Part shown: positions 1 through 5,691 of the stretch, in pieces | Numbering within the stretch: position 1 is the stretch's first letter | Layout of the letters: each line of letters starts with the position of its first letter | Notes under the pieces: generated by a model | Database searches by the model: none | What the model was told of the DNA's origin: nothing | What the model saw: the letters and a program-made list of their open reading frames with translations, nothing else | Made by a program: the position numbers and the translations under genes | Assembly (NCBI GenBank): GCA_028288945.1 | Contig: JAQGHH010000539.1 | Span: 1-9,722 of the forward strand | DNA: 9,722 nt | Source: Phycisphaerales bacterium | GTDB taxonomy: Bacteria; Planctomycetota; Phycisphaerae; Tepidisphaerales; Tepidisphaeraceae | Direction: 5' to 3'

Positions 1-620
1 CGGTCGACGGTGAGCTTGCCGTCGTAGACGGTGGCGCCGGCGTGGGTGGCGACGACGTGGTAGCTGCCGGGCATGAGATAGGCGGTTGCGCGGAATTCGT
101 TTTTCTGGTTGAGGGTTACCGGCTCGACGCGGGAGTTTGTGCCGGGGTCGGGGGAGATGTTGGTCATGGCGACGACAACGTCGCCCACGGCGGGATTCCC
201 GGCGATTCGCACGGCGGAGGGCAGGGGAATATTCCAACCCGCGTAGCGCTCGAGCGAGAAGCCGGCGGCCCGGAGATTATGGCCGGCGTGGGTGATGGTA
301 ATTTTGTAGTCGCCCGGGTCCAGCAGGACGGGAGTCTTCCAATTGTTGTCGTGGGTGAGCAGGACGGTCCAGGAGCGATGGGCGGGAGCTTCCTCGGTGA
401 CGACGACCTTGGTGCCATCCAGCGAGCGGTCCCCCTCGATGACCACCGCCGCCGTGGGCTCGCGAATGGTGATCGAACGGCGGTAGACGAGTGCCATGAC
501 GATCACCACGACCGCGACGACGGCGGCGACCATCATCTTTGCCATAAAGCCGTTGCCGGGCGGGCGCGGGCCAGCGGCATCGGGAGTTGCCGGCGGTGAG
601 AAGTGGGGCGCGCGTGACAC
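1..620 (-). CDS. Membrane-anchored protein with two PEGA-like beta repeats (partial, C-terminus beyond left edge)
   Basis: The reading frame is open from 620 to the window edge (206 residues seen). I chose GTG at 620 because AAGGA lies 7 nt upstream; the in-frame ATG at 545 has no Shine-Dalgarno sequence. Residues 1-25 are a Pro-rich, probably cytoplasmic tail. Residues 31-46 are a run of Val, Ala, Ile, Met and Leu forming one membrane helix, followed by YRR. After it come two copies of a beta-rich unit, at about 57-116 and 135-203. Both carry a V-x-I-x-G strand, an N-x-(W/F)-(K/R)-(T/A) segment and a P-G-x-Y turn leading to T-H-A-G at 110-113 and 192-195. This resembles PEGA or carboxypeptidase-regulatory-like domains, which are surface or adaptor modules without catalysis. 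The retained part probably lies outside the cytoplasm. It is divergent from the lipoprotein at 855. The C-terminal function cannot be known from this window. Confidence 0.75.
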   Translation of the reverse strand, partial: MSRAPHFSPPATPDAAGPRPPGNGFMAKMMVAAVVAVVVIVMALVYRRSITIREPTAAVVIEGDRSLDGTKVVVTEEAPAHRSWTVLLTHDNNWKTPVLLDPGDYKITITHAGHNLRAAGFSLERYAGWNIPLPSAVRIAGNPAVGDVVVAMTNISPDPGTNSRVEPVTLNQKNEFRATAYLMPGSYHVVATHAGATVYDGKLTVD

Positions 621-731
621 GGGCTTTTCCTTCGGATCTGAAGTTTGGGCGGGGCGACGCCCGGGACCGCAATCGGCGGCCTCTCGACGCTTCGGCCCTT
701 CATCCGTATATCGGCTAAACGGTGGCCTGAT

Positions 732-798
732 GCAAGGCGGCTTACCGACCGGAATACGGACCTGTCGCGGCCGGTAAGATTCGCGTAAGCTGCCTTGC
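732..798. promoter_or_regulatory. Overlapping inverted repeats in the divergent intergenic region
   Basis: The 234-bp gap between the divergent genes at 620 and 855 holds two nested inverted repeats. The outer arms are 732-745 and 785-798: 14 bp, of which 13 pair (the remaining position is a G-T pair). The inner arms are 741-751 and 768-778: 11 bp, of which 10 pair. They share bases 741-745, so in RNA only one stem can form fully. The same block contains GTAAG direct repeats at 774-778 and 785-789, spaced 11 bp, with CTTAC inverted at 741-745. It could be a leader switch for the lipoprotein or an operator for a direct-repeat-binding regulator serving both genes. A weak minus-strand promoter (TTGCAT and a TATA-containing box around 707-735) is possible. 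Confidence 0.45.
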
Positions 799-854
799 GG
801 GTGAGGTCGTCCGCCATTAGGCGGCGAACTAAAAGTCTTGGAAAAGGAGATCCT

Positions 855-1322
855 ATGAACAAGTATCGTGCATTGTGGGCGGTAGCCCTTGGCGGAGCGC
901 TGGTGATCGGTTGCAGCGACAAGAAGGACGAAAAGCCGGCAGCGCCCTCCACCCCGACGACCCCTACGACGCCGCCCCCGCCCGTGCCTCAGAGCAACAG
1001 CGGCGCGCCGGCCGCGACGCTCCCGACGGTCCCCAATACGGCCGCGGTCCCAGGCCTGCCCCCGGTGCCGGCGACCGCTCCCGCGGCCACGGAGGTGGCC
1101 TCGGCGGACGCGCAGAAGTTGCTGTTGCAGGCCAAGGAGGACATCGCCGCCAAGAAGTGGGATGCCGCGGATGCGGACCTGAAGAAGCTTGAGGGCATGA
1201 AGGACCAGCTTTCAACCCAGTTGCAGGTCACCGTGACCAGCCTCCGCACGCAACTCGACGCCTCCAAGGCGGCCGGCAGCATCAAGATCCCGGGCTTTGG
1301 CGACGACAGCAAAAATAAGTAG
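855..1322 (+). CDS. Small lipoprotein with Pro/Thr-rich linker and helical C-terminus
   Basis: The start ATG at 855 is preceded by AAGGAGA with good spacing. An in-frame TTG at 795 would only add a charged N-terminal extension that spoils the signal peptide. The product has 155 residues. Residues 1-19 form a lipoprotein signal (MNKYR, hydrophobic stretch, V-I-G) ending at Cys20, the expected lipid attachment site. Residues 21-30 are Lys/Asp-rich. Residues 31-80 are a Pro/Thr/Ala linker. Residues 85-140 form one or two amphipathic helices containing AKKWDAADADLKKLEG, a pattern like a single TPR-type helical hairpin. The end is Gly- and Lys-rich. It is probably anchored in a membrane with the helical part used for binding. 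No enzymatic motif is visible and the family is not recognised. It is followed after 140 bp by a second lipoprotein in the same direction. Confidence 0.85.
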   Translation: MNKYRALWAVALGGALVIGCSDKKDEKPAAPSTPTTPTTPPPPVPQSNSGAPAATLPTVPNTAAVPGLPPVPATAPAATEVASADAQKLLLQAKEDIAAKKWDAADADLKKLEGMKDQLSTQLQVTVTSLRTQLDASKAAGSIKIPGFGDDSKNK

Positions 1323-1392
1323 GCTTGACGCGTAGCCTTTTGGAGACCAATCCCCGTCAGGGCCGCATCTACGGCTGTTGCGGGGATTGCCG

Positions 1393-1420
1393 CCACCCGA
1401 TGTGCCGCCATCGCGGGTGG
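1393..1420 (+). other. Hairpin in the spacer between two lipoprotein genes
   Basis: CCACCCGATG at 1393-1402 pairs with CATC (1409-1412) and, after a 2-nt bulge, with GGGTGG (1415-1420). It lies in the 140-nt gap between the lipoprotein genes. No T-run follows, so it is not a standard terminator. It may be a processing or attenuating stem that separates expression of the two genes, or chance structure in GC-rich DNA. Confidence 0.3.
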
Positions 1421-1462
1421 GTGCGGGGAAAAGCATGTTCAGCGGCTTTGAAGGAACCAGTC

Positions 1463-2011
1463 ATGAACGCAAAGATCTATCTCGCCAGCCTCCTTGCCCT
1501 CGGCAGCGCGGCCGGCATCGGTTGCAACCATCATCATGCCGACACCTCGGCGGACGCCCGCCCGCAGGTGGATCAGGGCGGCGGCACTTCCGCCGACATC
1601 GGCGCTGGAAAGATCGTCGGCACGGTGGACGCCCCGGCCGTGGATAACAAGGCCGCCGAGGCCGCCAAGCCCGTCGCCCCCGCCGCCGACCACGTTTCAA
1701 CCGGCGCGGATTTGAAAAAGCCCGAAGCGCCGGTGCTCCCGGACGTGCCCACGGCGCCCAAGCCGCAGCCCGCCCCCGTGCCGGACGTCCCCAAGCCGGA
1801 AGCCCCGACACTGCCCGAGCCGACGGTGAAGCCGGATGCGCCAAAGCCCGACGCACCCGCGAAGCCCGAAGAGCCGAGCGTCAAGCCCGACGCCCCGGCC
1901 CCGGACCCGGCCAAGCCCGACGCCGGCAAGGCCTCCGATGCGGCCAAGTCCGCGATCGAAAAGGAAGTCGGCACGCAGGATGCCTCCAAGGCACCCGACC
2001 CGGCGAAATAA
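1463..2011 (+). CDS. Putative lipoprotein with Pro/Lys/Asp-rich repetitive spacer
   Basis: ATG at 1463 follows AAGGA with 7 nt spacing. Extending upstream to 1325 adds a Cys- and Arg-rich stretch before a good signal peptide, so that start is rejected. The product has 182 residues. Residues 1-20 are a signal peptide and Cys21 is the probable lipidation site, although the -3 residue is Gly, which makes the lipobox weak. Three His follow directly (CNHHH). Residues 65-182 are dominated by imperfect repeats of K-P-(D/E)-A-P and D-V-P-x-x-P, an extended spacer like the Pro-rich linkers of TonB or wall-spanning lipoproteins. No globular domain is evident. The likely role is a structural tether across the periplasm or peptidoglycan; this is inference. 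A strong terminator follows at 2069. Confidence 0.8.
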   Translation: MNAKIYLASLLALGSAAGIGCNHHHADTSADARPQVDQGGGTSADIGAGKIVGTVDAPAVDNKAAEAAKPVAPAADHVSTGADLKKPEAPVLPDVPTAPKPQPAPVPDVPKPEAPTLPEPTVKPDAPKPDAPAKPEEPSVKPDAPAPDPAKPDAGKASDAAKSAIEKEVGTQDASKAPDPAK

Positions 2012-2068
2012 ACCTTATTCGGGCGTCGCGCAGGTTACTTTAGACGACCGTCCGACAGCCCAAAAAAT

Positions 2069-2118
2069 CCCGGCCCCGCCCCGCGAGCACCAGCCCGCGG
2101 GCGGGGCCGGGTCGTTTT
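2069..2118 (+). terminator. Rho-independent terminator after the lipoprotein pair
   Basis: A perfect 13-bp GC stem has arms 2069-2081 and 2099-2111 and a 17-nt loop. It is followed by TCGTTTT and preceded by six A at 2062-2067, so it could act in both directions. It lies 57 bp after the stop codon at 2011 and ends the lipoprotein unit. Confidence 0.85.
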
Positions 2119-2177
2119 ATGGATCGGGGGGTCGGCGGATATTTGGGCGCGAGGCTTCACGATCAGGAATTTGCCCG

Positions 2178-2204
2178 TTGGCATTCGCGGCGAGGAAGTT
2201 TAAG
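2178..2204 (+). promoter_or_regulatory. Weak promoter candidate for the basic-protein gene
   Basis: TTGGCA at 2178-2183 matches the sigma-70 -35 consensus at 5 of 6 positions. TTTAAG at 2199-2204 is a 4 of 6 match to -10, with a short 15-bp spacer. It lies between the terminator at 2069-2118 and the start codon at 2235, where a promoter is expected. Nothing else was identified in 2119-2234. Confidence 0.25.
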
Positions 2205-2234
2205 CCATAAGTAGCTCTTACAGGAGAAGCCAAG

Positions 2235-3086
2235 ATGGCGAGCACGAAATCCAATCAGCGTGGCGGCGGAGCCAAGGCGGGCGGACGCGGCGGAGCGAAA
2301 TCCGCAAGGCCCTCGGGCGGCGCGAAAGCGCGAGGCGGCGCAACGGCCGGGGCGGCCAAGGGCGCACGCGCGAAGGCGTCGACCGGAAAGTCGCGCGGCG
2401 CCTCCAAGGCGCGTCCCGCGTCTAAGGCACCAGGCCGCTCCGCGGCGCGCCCGAAGTCGGAGGCCCGCGCGGCCCGGCCGGCACAGGGCGGCCGCTCTCA
2501 GGCATCGCAAAGGGGTGAAAAATCGCAGGGCCGAAGCGCGGCCGGCGGCAGCGCGAAGCGCCGCTCGGGCGCCAGCACGACGCGCGACCGGGCGGCGGAA
2601 CGCACGAAGGTCGGCAGCAGCACAAAGGCCGCGGACCGAGTCGGCGGGGCGCTGGACTTTGGCATCCCGGCGGACCGCGCCCGTGGGCCCGTTGAGCCGG
2701 GCGGTTACGGAAAGGGTCCCGACCCGGGAACCGGCCCGATGCGCAGTGATTCACGCGGCGTGCGCACGACCGGAGTCGGCTGGGCGCCCGGCCCCGACGG
2801 CGCGGGCAGCGGAGGCGATGTCGACAGCGATATCATCGGACTCGACGGCCGCGGCGGAGTAGCGCTGGACCCCGGCGAACGCCGCACCCAAGGCCCCGAC
2901 ATCACCGAAGGCGGGAGCGCCGCCTTCGCCAGCGGCAGGCCCGCCCCCGGCCGCAATGAACGCCCGCGCGGAGGCGTCGGCGGCCCCCGGCCGGTGCTCG
3001 ACACCGTCGACCACTCGGGCGGCGACGCCACCACCAGCGGCGCGCAACCCGATGATCTGGCCGAGCCGCAGTCGGAGCAGACTTGA
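2235..3086 (+). CDS. Basic, low-complexity Ala/Gly/Lys/Arg-rich protein of unknown function
   Basis: ATG at 2235 is preceded by AGGAGA with 7 nt spacing. The product has 283 residues, with no signal peptide and no membrane segment, so it is probably cytoplasmic. Residues 1-135 contain about 34 Lys/Arg against about 5 Asp/Glu, with repeated G-G-A-K, S-K-A-R-P and R-S-A-A-R elements. This resembles the disordered tails of histone H1-like and other nucleic-acid-binding bacterial proteins. Residues 136-283 change in character: Gly/Pro/Asp-rich and more acidic, with the few hydrophobic stretches at GALDFGIP, VGWAPGPDG and DSDIIGLDG. DNA or RNA binding through the basic half is inferred from composition only. 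The opposite strand is also open over much of this region, but only this strand has a ribosome-binding site. The small basic gene at 3125 follows 38 bp later and is probably co-transcribed. Confidence 0.65.
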   Translation: MASTKSNQRGGGAKAGGRGGAKSARPSGGAKARGGATAGAAKGARAKASTGKSRGASKARPASKAPGRSAARPKSEARAARPAQGGRSQASQRGEKSQGRSAAGGSAKRRSGASTTRDRAAERTKVGSSTKAADRVGGALDFGIPADRARGPVEPGGYGKGPDPGTGPMRSDSRGVRTTGVGWAPGPDGAGSGGDVDSDIIGLDGRGGVALDPGERRTQGPDITEGGSAAFASGRPAPGRNERPRGGVGGPRPVLDTVDHSGGDATTSGAQPDDLAEPQSEQT

Positions 3087-3088
3087 GG

Positions 3089-3111
3089 GAAGTAAAAAGT
3101 AGAAAGTAAAA
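3089..3111 (+). repeat. Heptameric tandem repeat (AGTARAA), copy 1
   Basis: Three heptads in tandem: AGTAAAA (3091-3097), AGTAGAA (3098-3104), AGTAAAA (3105-3111). Positions 3089-3107 are identical over 19 bp to 3384-3402. It fills most of the 38-bp spacer between the two basic-protein genes and is AT-rich in a GC-rich setting. Confidence 0.8.
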
Positions 3112-3124
3112 CGTCGGAGTTCTT

Positions 3125-3397
3125 ATGGCACGTCATAAGCGCGTCGGGGGCAGCGCCCAGGATGACATTCACAAAGACATCATTCCCCCGGCCTCGCGCA
3201 AGCGCGCGGACCGGGGCCGGCGCGACGTGATGGAAGGCGCCACCGGAGCCGCCGATGCCAGCAGCGGCGGGGGCGCCGGCATTCCCGGCGGCGGAACGGA
3301 TATGCGCACGCGCGGCCGCTTCGACAAAGGCGACGTGAAGAAAGACCGCCACAAGCTCTTTCCCGAAGCGAAGACGGGGAGGAGAAGTAAAAAGTAG
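3125..3397 (+). CDS. Small basic protein of unknown function
   Basis: ATG at 3125 has GGAG 5 nt upstream. The product has 90 residues with about 23 Lys/Arg against 12 Asp/Glu. It begins MARHKRVGGSAQDDIHKDII, has a Gly/Ala/Ser-rich centre (residues about 38-58) and ends with a charged stretch containing RGRFDKGDVKKDRHKLFPEA. There is no signal peptide, membrane helix or recognised domain; it is likely cytoplasmic and largely disordered. Like the product at 2235 it is basic and Gly-rich, so a shared nucleic-acid or polyanion-binding role is plausible but unproven. The last codons (Ser-Lys-Lys-stop) are encoded by a heptad repeat, which suggests the repeat invaded or replaced the original 3' end. 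It converges with recR. Confidence 0.6.
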   Translation: MARHKRVGGSAQDDIHKDIIPPASRKRADRGRRDVMEGATGAADASSGGGAGIPGGGTDMRTRGRFDKGDVKKDRHKLFPEAKTGRRSKK

Positions 3398-3406
3398 AAA
3401 GTGGGA
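3384..3406 (+). repeat. Heptameric tandem repeat, copy 2, overlapping a stop codon
   Basis: AGTAAAA (3386-3392), AGTAGAA (3393-3399) and the variant AGTGGGA (3400-3406). The TAG stop of the preceding gene (3395-3397) lies inside the second heptad. Positions 3384-3402 match 3089-3107 exactly, in the same orientation and 295 bp apart. Confidence 0.8.
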
Positions 3407-3444
3407 AAGGTCAGGGGGCCTTTCCCACTTTTTACTTTCTACTT
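3385..3444. terminator. Bidirectional hairpin terminator between convergent genes
   Basis: The arms 3385-3410 and 3419-3444 pair over 26 bp with one G-U wobble and one A-C mismatch; the loop is 8 nt (TCAGGGGG). The inner part (GGGAAAGG with CCTTTCCC) is GC-richer and the outer part is A-rich on one arm and T-rich on the other. That gives T-rich tails in both directions, as expected between the convergent genes ending at 3397 and 3456. Confidence 0.75.
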
Positions 3445-3451
3445 TTTACTT
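3427..3451 (-). repeat. Heptameric tandem repeat, inverted copy 3
   Basis: ACTTTTT (3427-3433), ACTTTCT (3434-3440), ACTTTTT (3441-3447) and a partial ACTT (3448-3451). This is the reverse complement of the other two copies, with 18 identical bases at 3434-3451. It ends 4 bp before the recR stop codon. Confidence 0.8.
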
Positions 3452-3455
3452 GCAC

Positions 3456-4061
3456 CTACATTCTTTGCCGGCCGCTGATCGCGTCGGCGAGGATGTTTTT
3501 GTTGGCGTACTCGATGTTGCTGCCGGCGGGGAGGCCGCGGGCGAGGCGGGTGAGTTGGACGTTGGGGTAGCGTCCGGCGGCCAGGCTCTGCACATAAAGG
3601 GCGGTGCCGTCGCCTTCCATCGTGGGGTTGGTGCCCATGATGATCTCGCGGACCGCGCCCGATTCGAGCCGTTGCATGAGCGGCTCAATGGTGAGGTCGC
3701 CGGGCTCCATGTCTTCGAGCGGGGAGATCCGCCCGAGCAATACGTGATTGACGCCGCGGTAGAGGCCGGTGGCTTCCAGCGCTAGCAGGTCTTTGGGCTG
3801 CTCGACCACGCACACCAGCGACTGGTCGCGCCCGAGGTCGGCACAAATGCCGCAGGGGTCTTGTTCCGTCAGGTTGTAGCAGACCGAGCAGTGTTTGATG
3901 CGGGTCTTCACCTCGCGGATCGCGTCGGCAAGCCGCAGCGCGTCTTCCGGGTTCTGCTTGAGAAGATGAAACGCAATCCGCTCCGCCGACCGCATGCCGA
4001 TCCCCGGCAGGCGGGACAGCTCGCTCATCAGATTCTGGATGCTTTGTGTATAATTCGCCAT
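3456..4061 (-). CDS. recR: Recombination mediator protein RecR
   Basis: The product has 201 residues, the normal length for RecR. RecR works with RecO (and RecF) in the cytoplasm to load RecA onto SSB-coated single-stranded DNA in gap repair. Visible features in order: helix-hairpin-helix at about residues 11-30 (LSRLPGIGMRSAERIA); a four-Cys zinc finger with Cys58, Cys61, Cys70 and Cys73; a Toprim domain from about 80, with the conserved VVEQP (Glu87) and the TNPTMEGDGTALY segment at 144-156; and a C-terminal segment RLARGLPAGSNIEYA. All expected motifs are intact. Many bacteria have recR next to dnaX and ybaB; neither is adjacent here. ATG at 4061 has no Shine-Dalgarno sequence, but a TATAAT lies 9 nt upstream, so translation may be leaderless. 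Confidence 0.97.
   Translation of the reverse strand: MANYTQSIQNLMSELSRLPGIGMRSAERIAFHLLKQNPEDALRLADAIREVKTRIKHCSVCYNLTEQDPCGICADLGRDQSLVCVVEQPKDLLALEATGLYRGVNHVLLGRISPLEDMEPGDLTIEPLMQRLESGAVREIIMGTNPTMEGDGTALYVQSLAAGRYPNVQLTRLARGLPAGSNIEYANKNILADAISGRQRM
4049..4054 (+). promoter_or_regulatory. Possible -10 element for the zinc-ribbon gene
   Basis: TATAAT lies on the plus strand inside the 5' end of recR, about 72 bp upstream of the start codon at 4126. No good -35 is present at 16-18 bp. It would stand back-to-back with the minus-strand TATAAT at 4071-4076. Confidence 0.3.
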
Positions 4062-4070
4062 TGTTGCGGG

Positions 4071-4076
4071 ATTATA
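4071..4076 (-). promoter_or_regulatory. Consensus -10 element of recR
   Basis: A perfect TATAAT on the minus strand is separated by 9 nt from the recR ATG at 4061. Initiation at the usual distance would start the RNA within about 3 nt of the start codon. The -35 at 17 bp spacing (GTGCGA) is weak. Confidence 0.5.
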
Positions 4077-4125
4077 GGAAAGGAATCACCCGATCGCACG
4101 ACTATCCCATCAACGGCAAATCCCG

Positions 4126-4938
4126 ATGAACGAAATTGAATCAGAAGCCCGGGTCGAATCAGAAGCCCAGGTCGGCCCGGTCATCTCCAACATCCACACG
4201 GACACCTTCTGCGAATCGTGCGGCTACAACCTGCACACGCAGGCGGTCGTTCGGGACGAGCGGCTGGGGCTGCTGGTCTGCCGCTGCCCCGAATGCGGCC
4301 GGTGGGCGGCGGCGGGGCTGGGCACGTCCGCAAGCCGCGTGTGGCTCAACCGGTTTGGGACGCTGCTGCTGATCGGCTGGGTGCTGGTGCTGCTGGTGGT
4401 CTTCGGCCTCGGGACGCTGTTCATGGGCATGCTGCCGTACGGCTATCTGATGTCATTCACCCGCTGGCAACAATTCGAGGTGCCAGCCCCGGGCATGCCG
4501 GGCCAACATATGATCATCTACCGTTACACGCTGCAGGACGTGCCGCCGGCGGATTCGCAGGCAGCCAGCGACCAGCGGACCGGGCGCACGATCTTCATGT
4601 GCGTGGCGACCGCGCTGGCCGCGGTCGTCGGCGGGCTGCATTCGGTTTTTCTTTGGCACGCGCGGGGCCGCTGGCGCGTCTTCGCATTCGCGATGCCGCT
4701 GCTCGCATGCCTGGGCACGTGGGTCATCTGGAACGCCGACCGTGAAACGGTGGACCTGCGCCAGTGGGCCGTCCCGCGCATCGCGCTATTCTTTCTTTTG
4801 GAACTCCTCGGGTTGAGCCTCGGTCTGCTGGCGGGCCGTCCGATCGTGCGCGGGATTTTGCGCGTCCTGCTGCCCCCCAAGCCGCGGCAGCATCTGGCGT
4901 TCCTCTGGACGGTCGATAAAAAGCGGCTGCCGATATAG
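4126..4938 (+). CDS. Zinc-ribbon protein with four membrane helices
   Basis: The product has 270 residues. An acidic N-terminus (residues 1-20) holds a duplicated ESEARV/ESEAQV. A zinc ribbon follows, with Cys29/Cys32 (CESCGYNL) and Cys54/Cys57 (CPECG); Cys52 is an extra nearby Cys. Predicted membrane helices lie at about 78-102, 155-177, 184-203 and 217-237, with an extracytoplasmic or loop region 103-154. The C-terminus is basic and contains LLPPKPRQHLAFLW. Proteins that combine a CxxCGYxL ribbon with several helices are common in Planctomycetota and mostly uncharacterised, so no function is assigned. The ribbon probably lies in the cytoplasm. No Shine-Dalgarno sequence precedes ATG 4126; it is kept because it gives the intact ribbon. 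The gene is divergent from recR and convergent with the lipoprotein ending at 4992. Confidence 0.85.
   Translation: MNEIESEARVESEAQVGPVISNIHTDTFCESCGYNLHTQAVVRDERLGLLVCRCPECGRWAAAGLGTSASRVWLNRFGTLLLIGWVLVLLVVFGLGTLFMGMLPYGYLMSFTRWQQFEVPAPGMPGQHMIIYRYTLQDVPPADSQAASDQRTGRTIFMCVATALAAVVGGLHSVFLWHARGRWRVFAFAMPLLACLGTWVIWNADRETVDLRQWAVPRIALFFLLELLGLSLGLLAGRPIVRGILRVLLPPKPRQHLAFLWTVDKKRLPI
4138..4173 (+). repeat. In-frame 18-bp tandem duplication
   Basis: Two adjacent 18-bp units (4138-4155 and 4156-4173) differ at one base (cccggg versus cccagg). They encode ESEARV and ESEAQV near the N-terminus of the zinc-ribbon protein. High identity suggests a recent duplication. Confidence 0.85.
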
Positions 4939-4991
4939 CGTCTCGACGGCCACGTCGTGGAATTTACCAATAGCGTCGTAGTGACCACGTT

Positions 4992-5576
4992 TTACATGCG
5001 CCGTTTGCGGATCGTCCATTCCTGTGTGAACGGCCCTTCGTTTCCGCGTTGGAAGGTGAGCACGAGCCGCACGTCCGAATCCGCGGGCCAGTTCCAGGGC
5101 GACTCGCCCGGCTCGTACACGGCCATATATTGCGGCTCGTCCCACCACGGCTCGTAGTACCCCCATTCGTCATCCAGCAACGGGCCGCGATAAAAGCCCG
5201 TTCCATAGCCCATGCCAAACCCGTATCGCGGGCTCGTTGGTACCCAATGCGGCACCGGCGGAAGCACCAGTTTCGTATAGCTGCTTGGCGGAAGGTGTGC
5301 GCCGCGCACCGGGTGCGCCTGGCCGGACGGATCGACCACGCTGCTCTGCTCGGGCACCAGCCGAAGCCCCTGATTTGAGCGGTTGAACATGCGCACCACC
5401 AGCCGGTCTTCGACCGCGCGCATTCGATACTCCACCGGCGGGGAGGTTATCACCGTGTCCTGATCGTGCCCGATATGCCGACGGACGCCGGGCGGTTGGA
5501 CGATGTCGTACTCGTAGGTCGCGCAGCCGGTGAGAGCCAACAGGGACACGACAAAGATCGCCCGGAAGCAAGACAT
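4992..5576 (-). CDS. Hypothetical lipoprotein with beta-rich core and aromatic-rich insert
   Basis: ATG at 5576 gives 194 residues; a GTG at 5582 would add only two. Neither start has a Shine-Dalgarno sequence. Residues 1-17 form a signal peptide ending in the canonical lipobox L-T-G before Cys18, so the protein is lipid-anchored. Residues about 49-110 look like a beta-sandwich half (alternating strands VEYRMRAVEDRLVVRMF and LRLVPEQSSVVDPSG). Residues about 115-165 are an insert rich in Tyr, Trp, Gly and Pro. The final strand region contains VRLVLTFQR and EWTIRKRR. The family is not recognised; the arrangement suggests a binding or structural envelope protein rather than an enzyme. TAAAAT at 5583-5588 on the minus strand lies 6 nt before the ATG. 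The 108-nt leader back to 5692 shows no convincing terminator. Confidence 0.85.
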   Translation of the reverse strand: MSCFRAIFVVSLLALTGCATYEYDIVQPPGVRRHIGHDQDTVITSPPVEYRMRAVEDRLVVRMFNRSNQGLRLVPEQSSVVDPSGQAHPVRGAHLPPSSYTKLVLPPVPHWVPTSPRYGFGMGYGTGFYRGPLLDDEWGYYEPWWDEPQYMAVYEPGESPWNWPADSDVRLVLTFQRGNEGPFTQEWTIRKRRM

Positions 5577-5691
5577 CAGCACATTTTATCGCGGCGTGTG
5601 GGAGGAGAGGAATGAGCGATAGCGGATCAAGAGCGGGGCGCTTGCGGCCGCCATATTGTGACGCGTTCTCTTCCCGCGATGAACCCGCCTC

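Noticed and set aside
533..952. Minus-strand frame of 139 codons across the divergent intergenic region
   Set aside because: It overlaps the start of the lipoprotein at 855 and the frame of the PEGA-like protein, which has clear repeats and a Shine-Dalgarno sequence.
1573..1989. Minus-strand Gly/Ser/Ala-rich frame of 138 codons
   Set aside because: It is the mirror of the Pro/Asp/Lys repeats of the lipoprotein at 1463; repetitive GC-rich codons leave the other strand open by chance.
2705..3352. Minus-strand frame of 215 codons
   Set aside because: It spans two plus-strand genes and the repeat-containing spacer between them, and encodes a Pro/Ser/Ala-rich sequence without recognisable features. 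The plus-strand genes have the ribosome-binding sites.
3089..3451. CRISPR array
   Set aside because: The repeat unit is 7 bp in tandem without unique spacers, and no cas genes are present.
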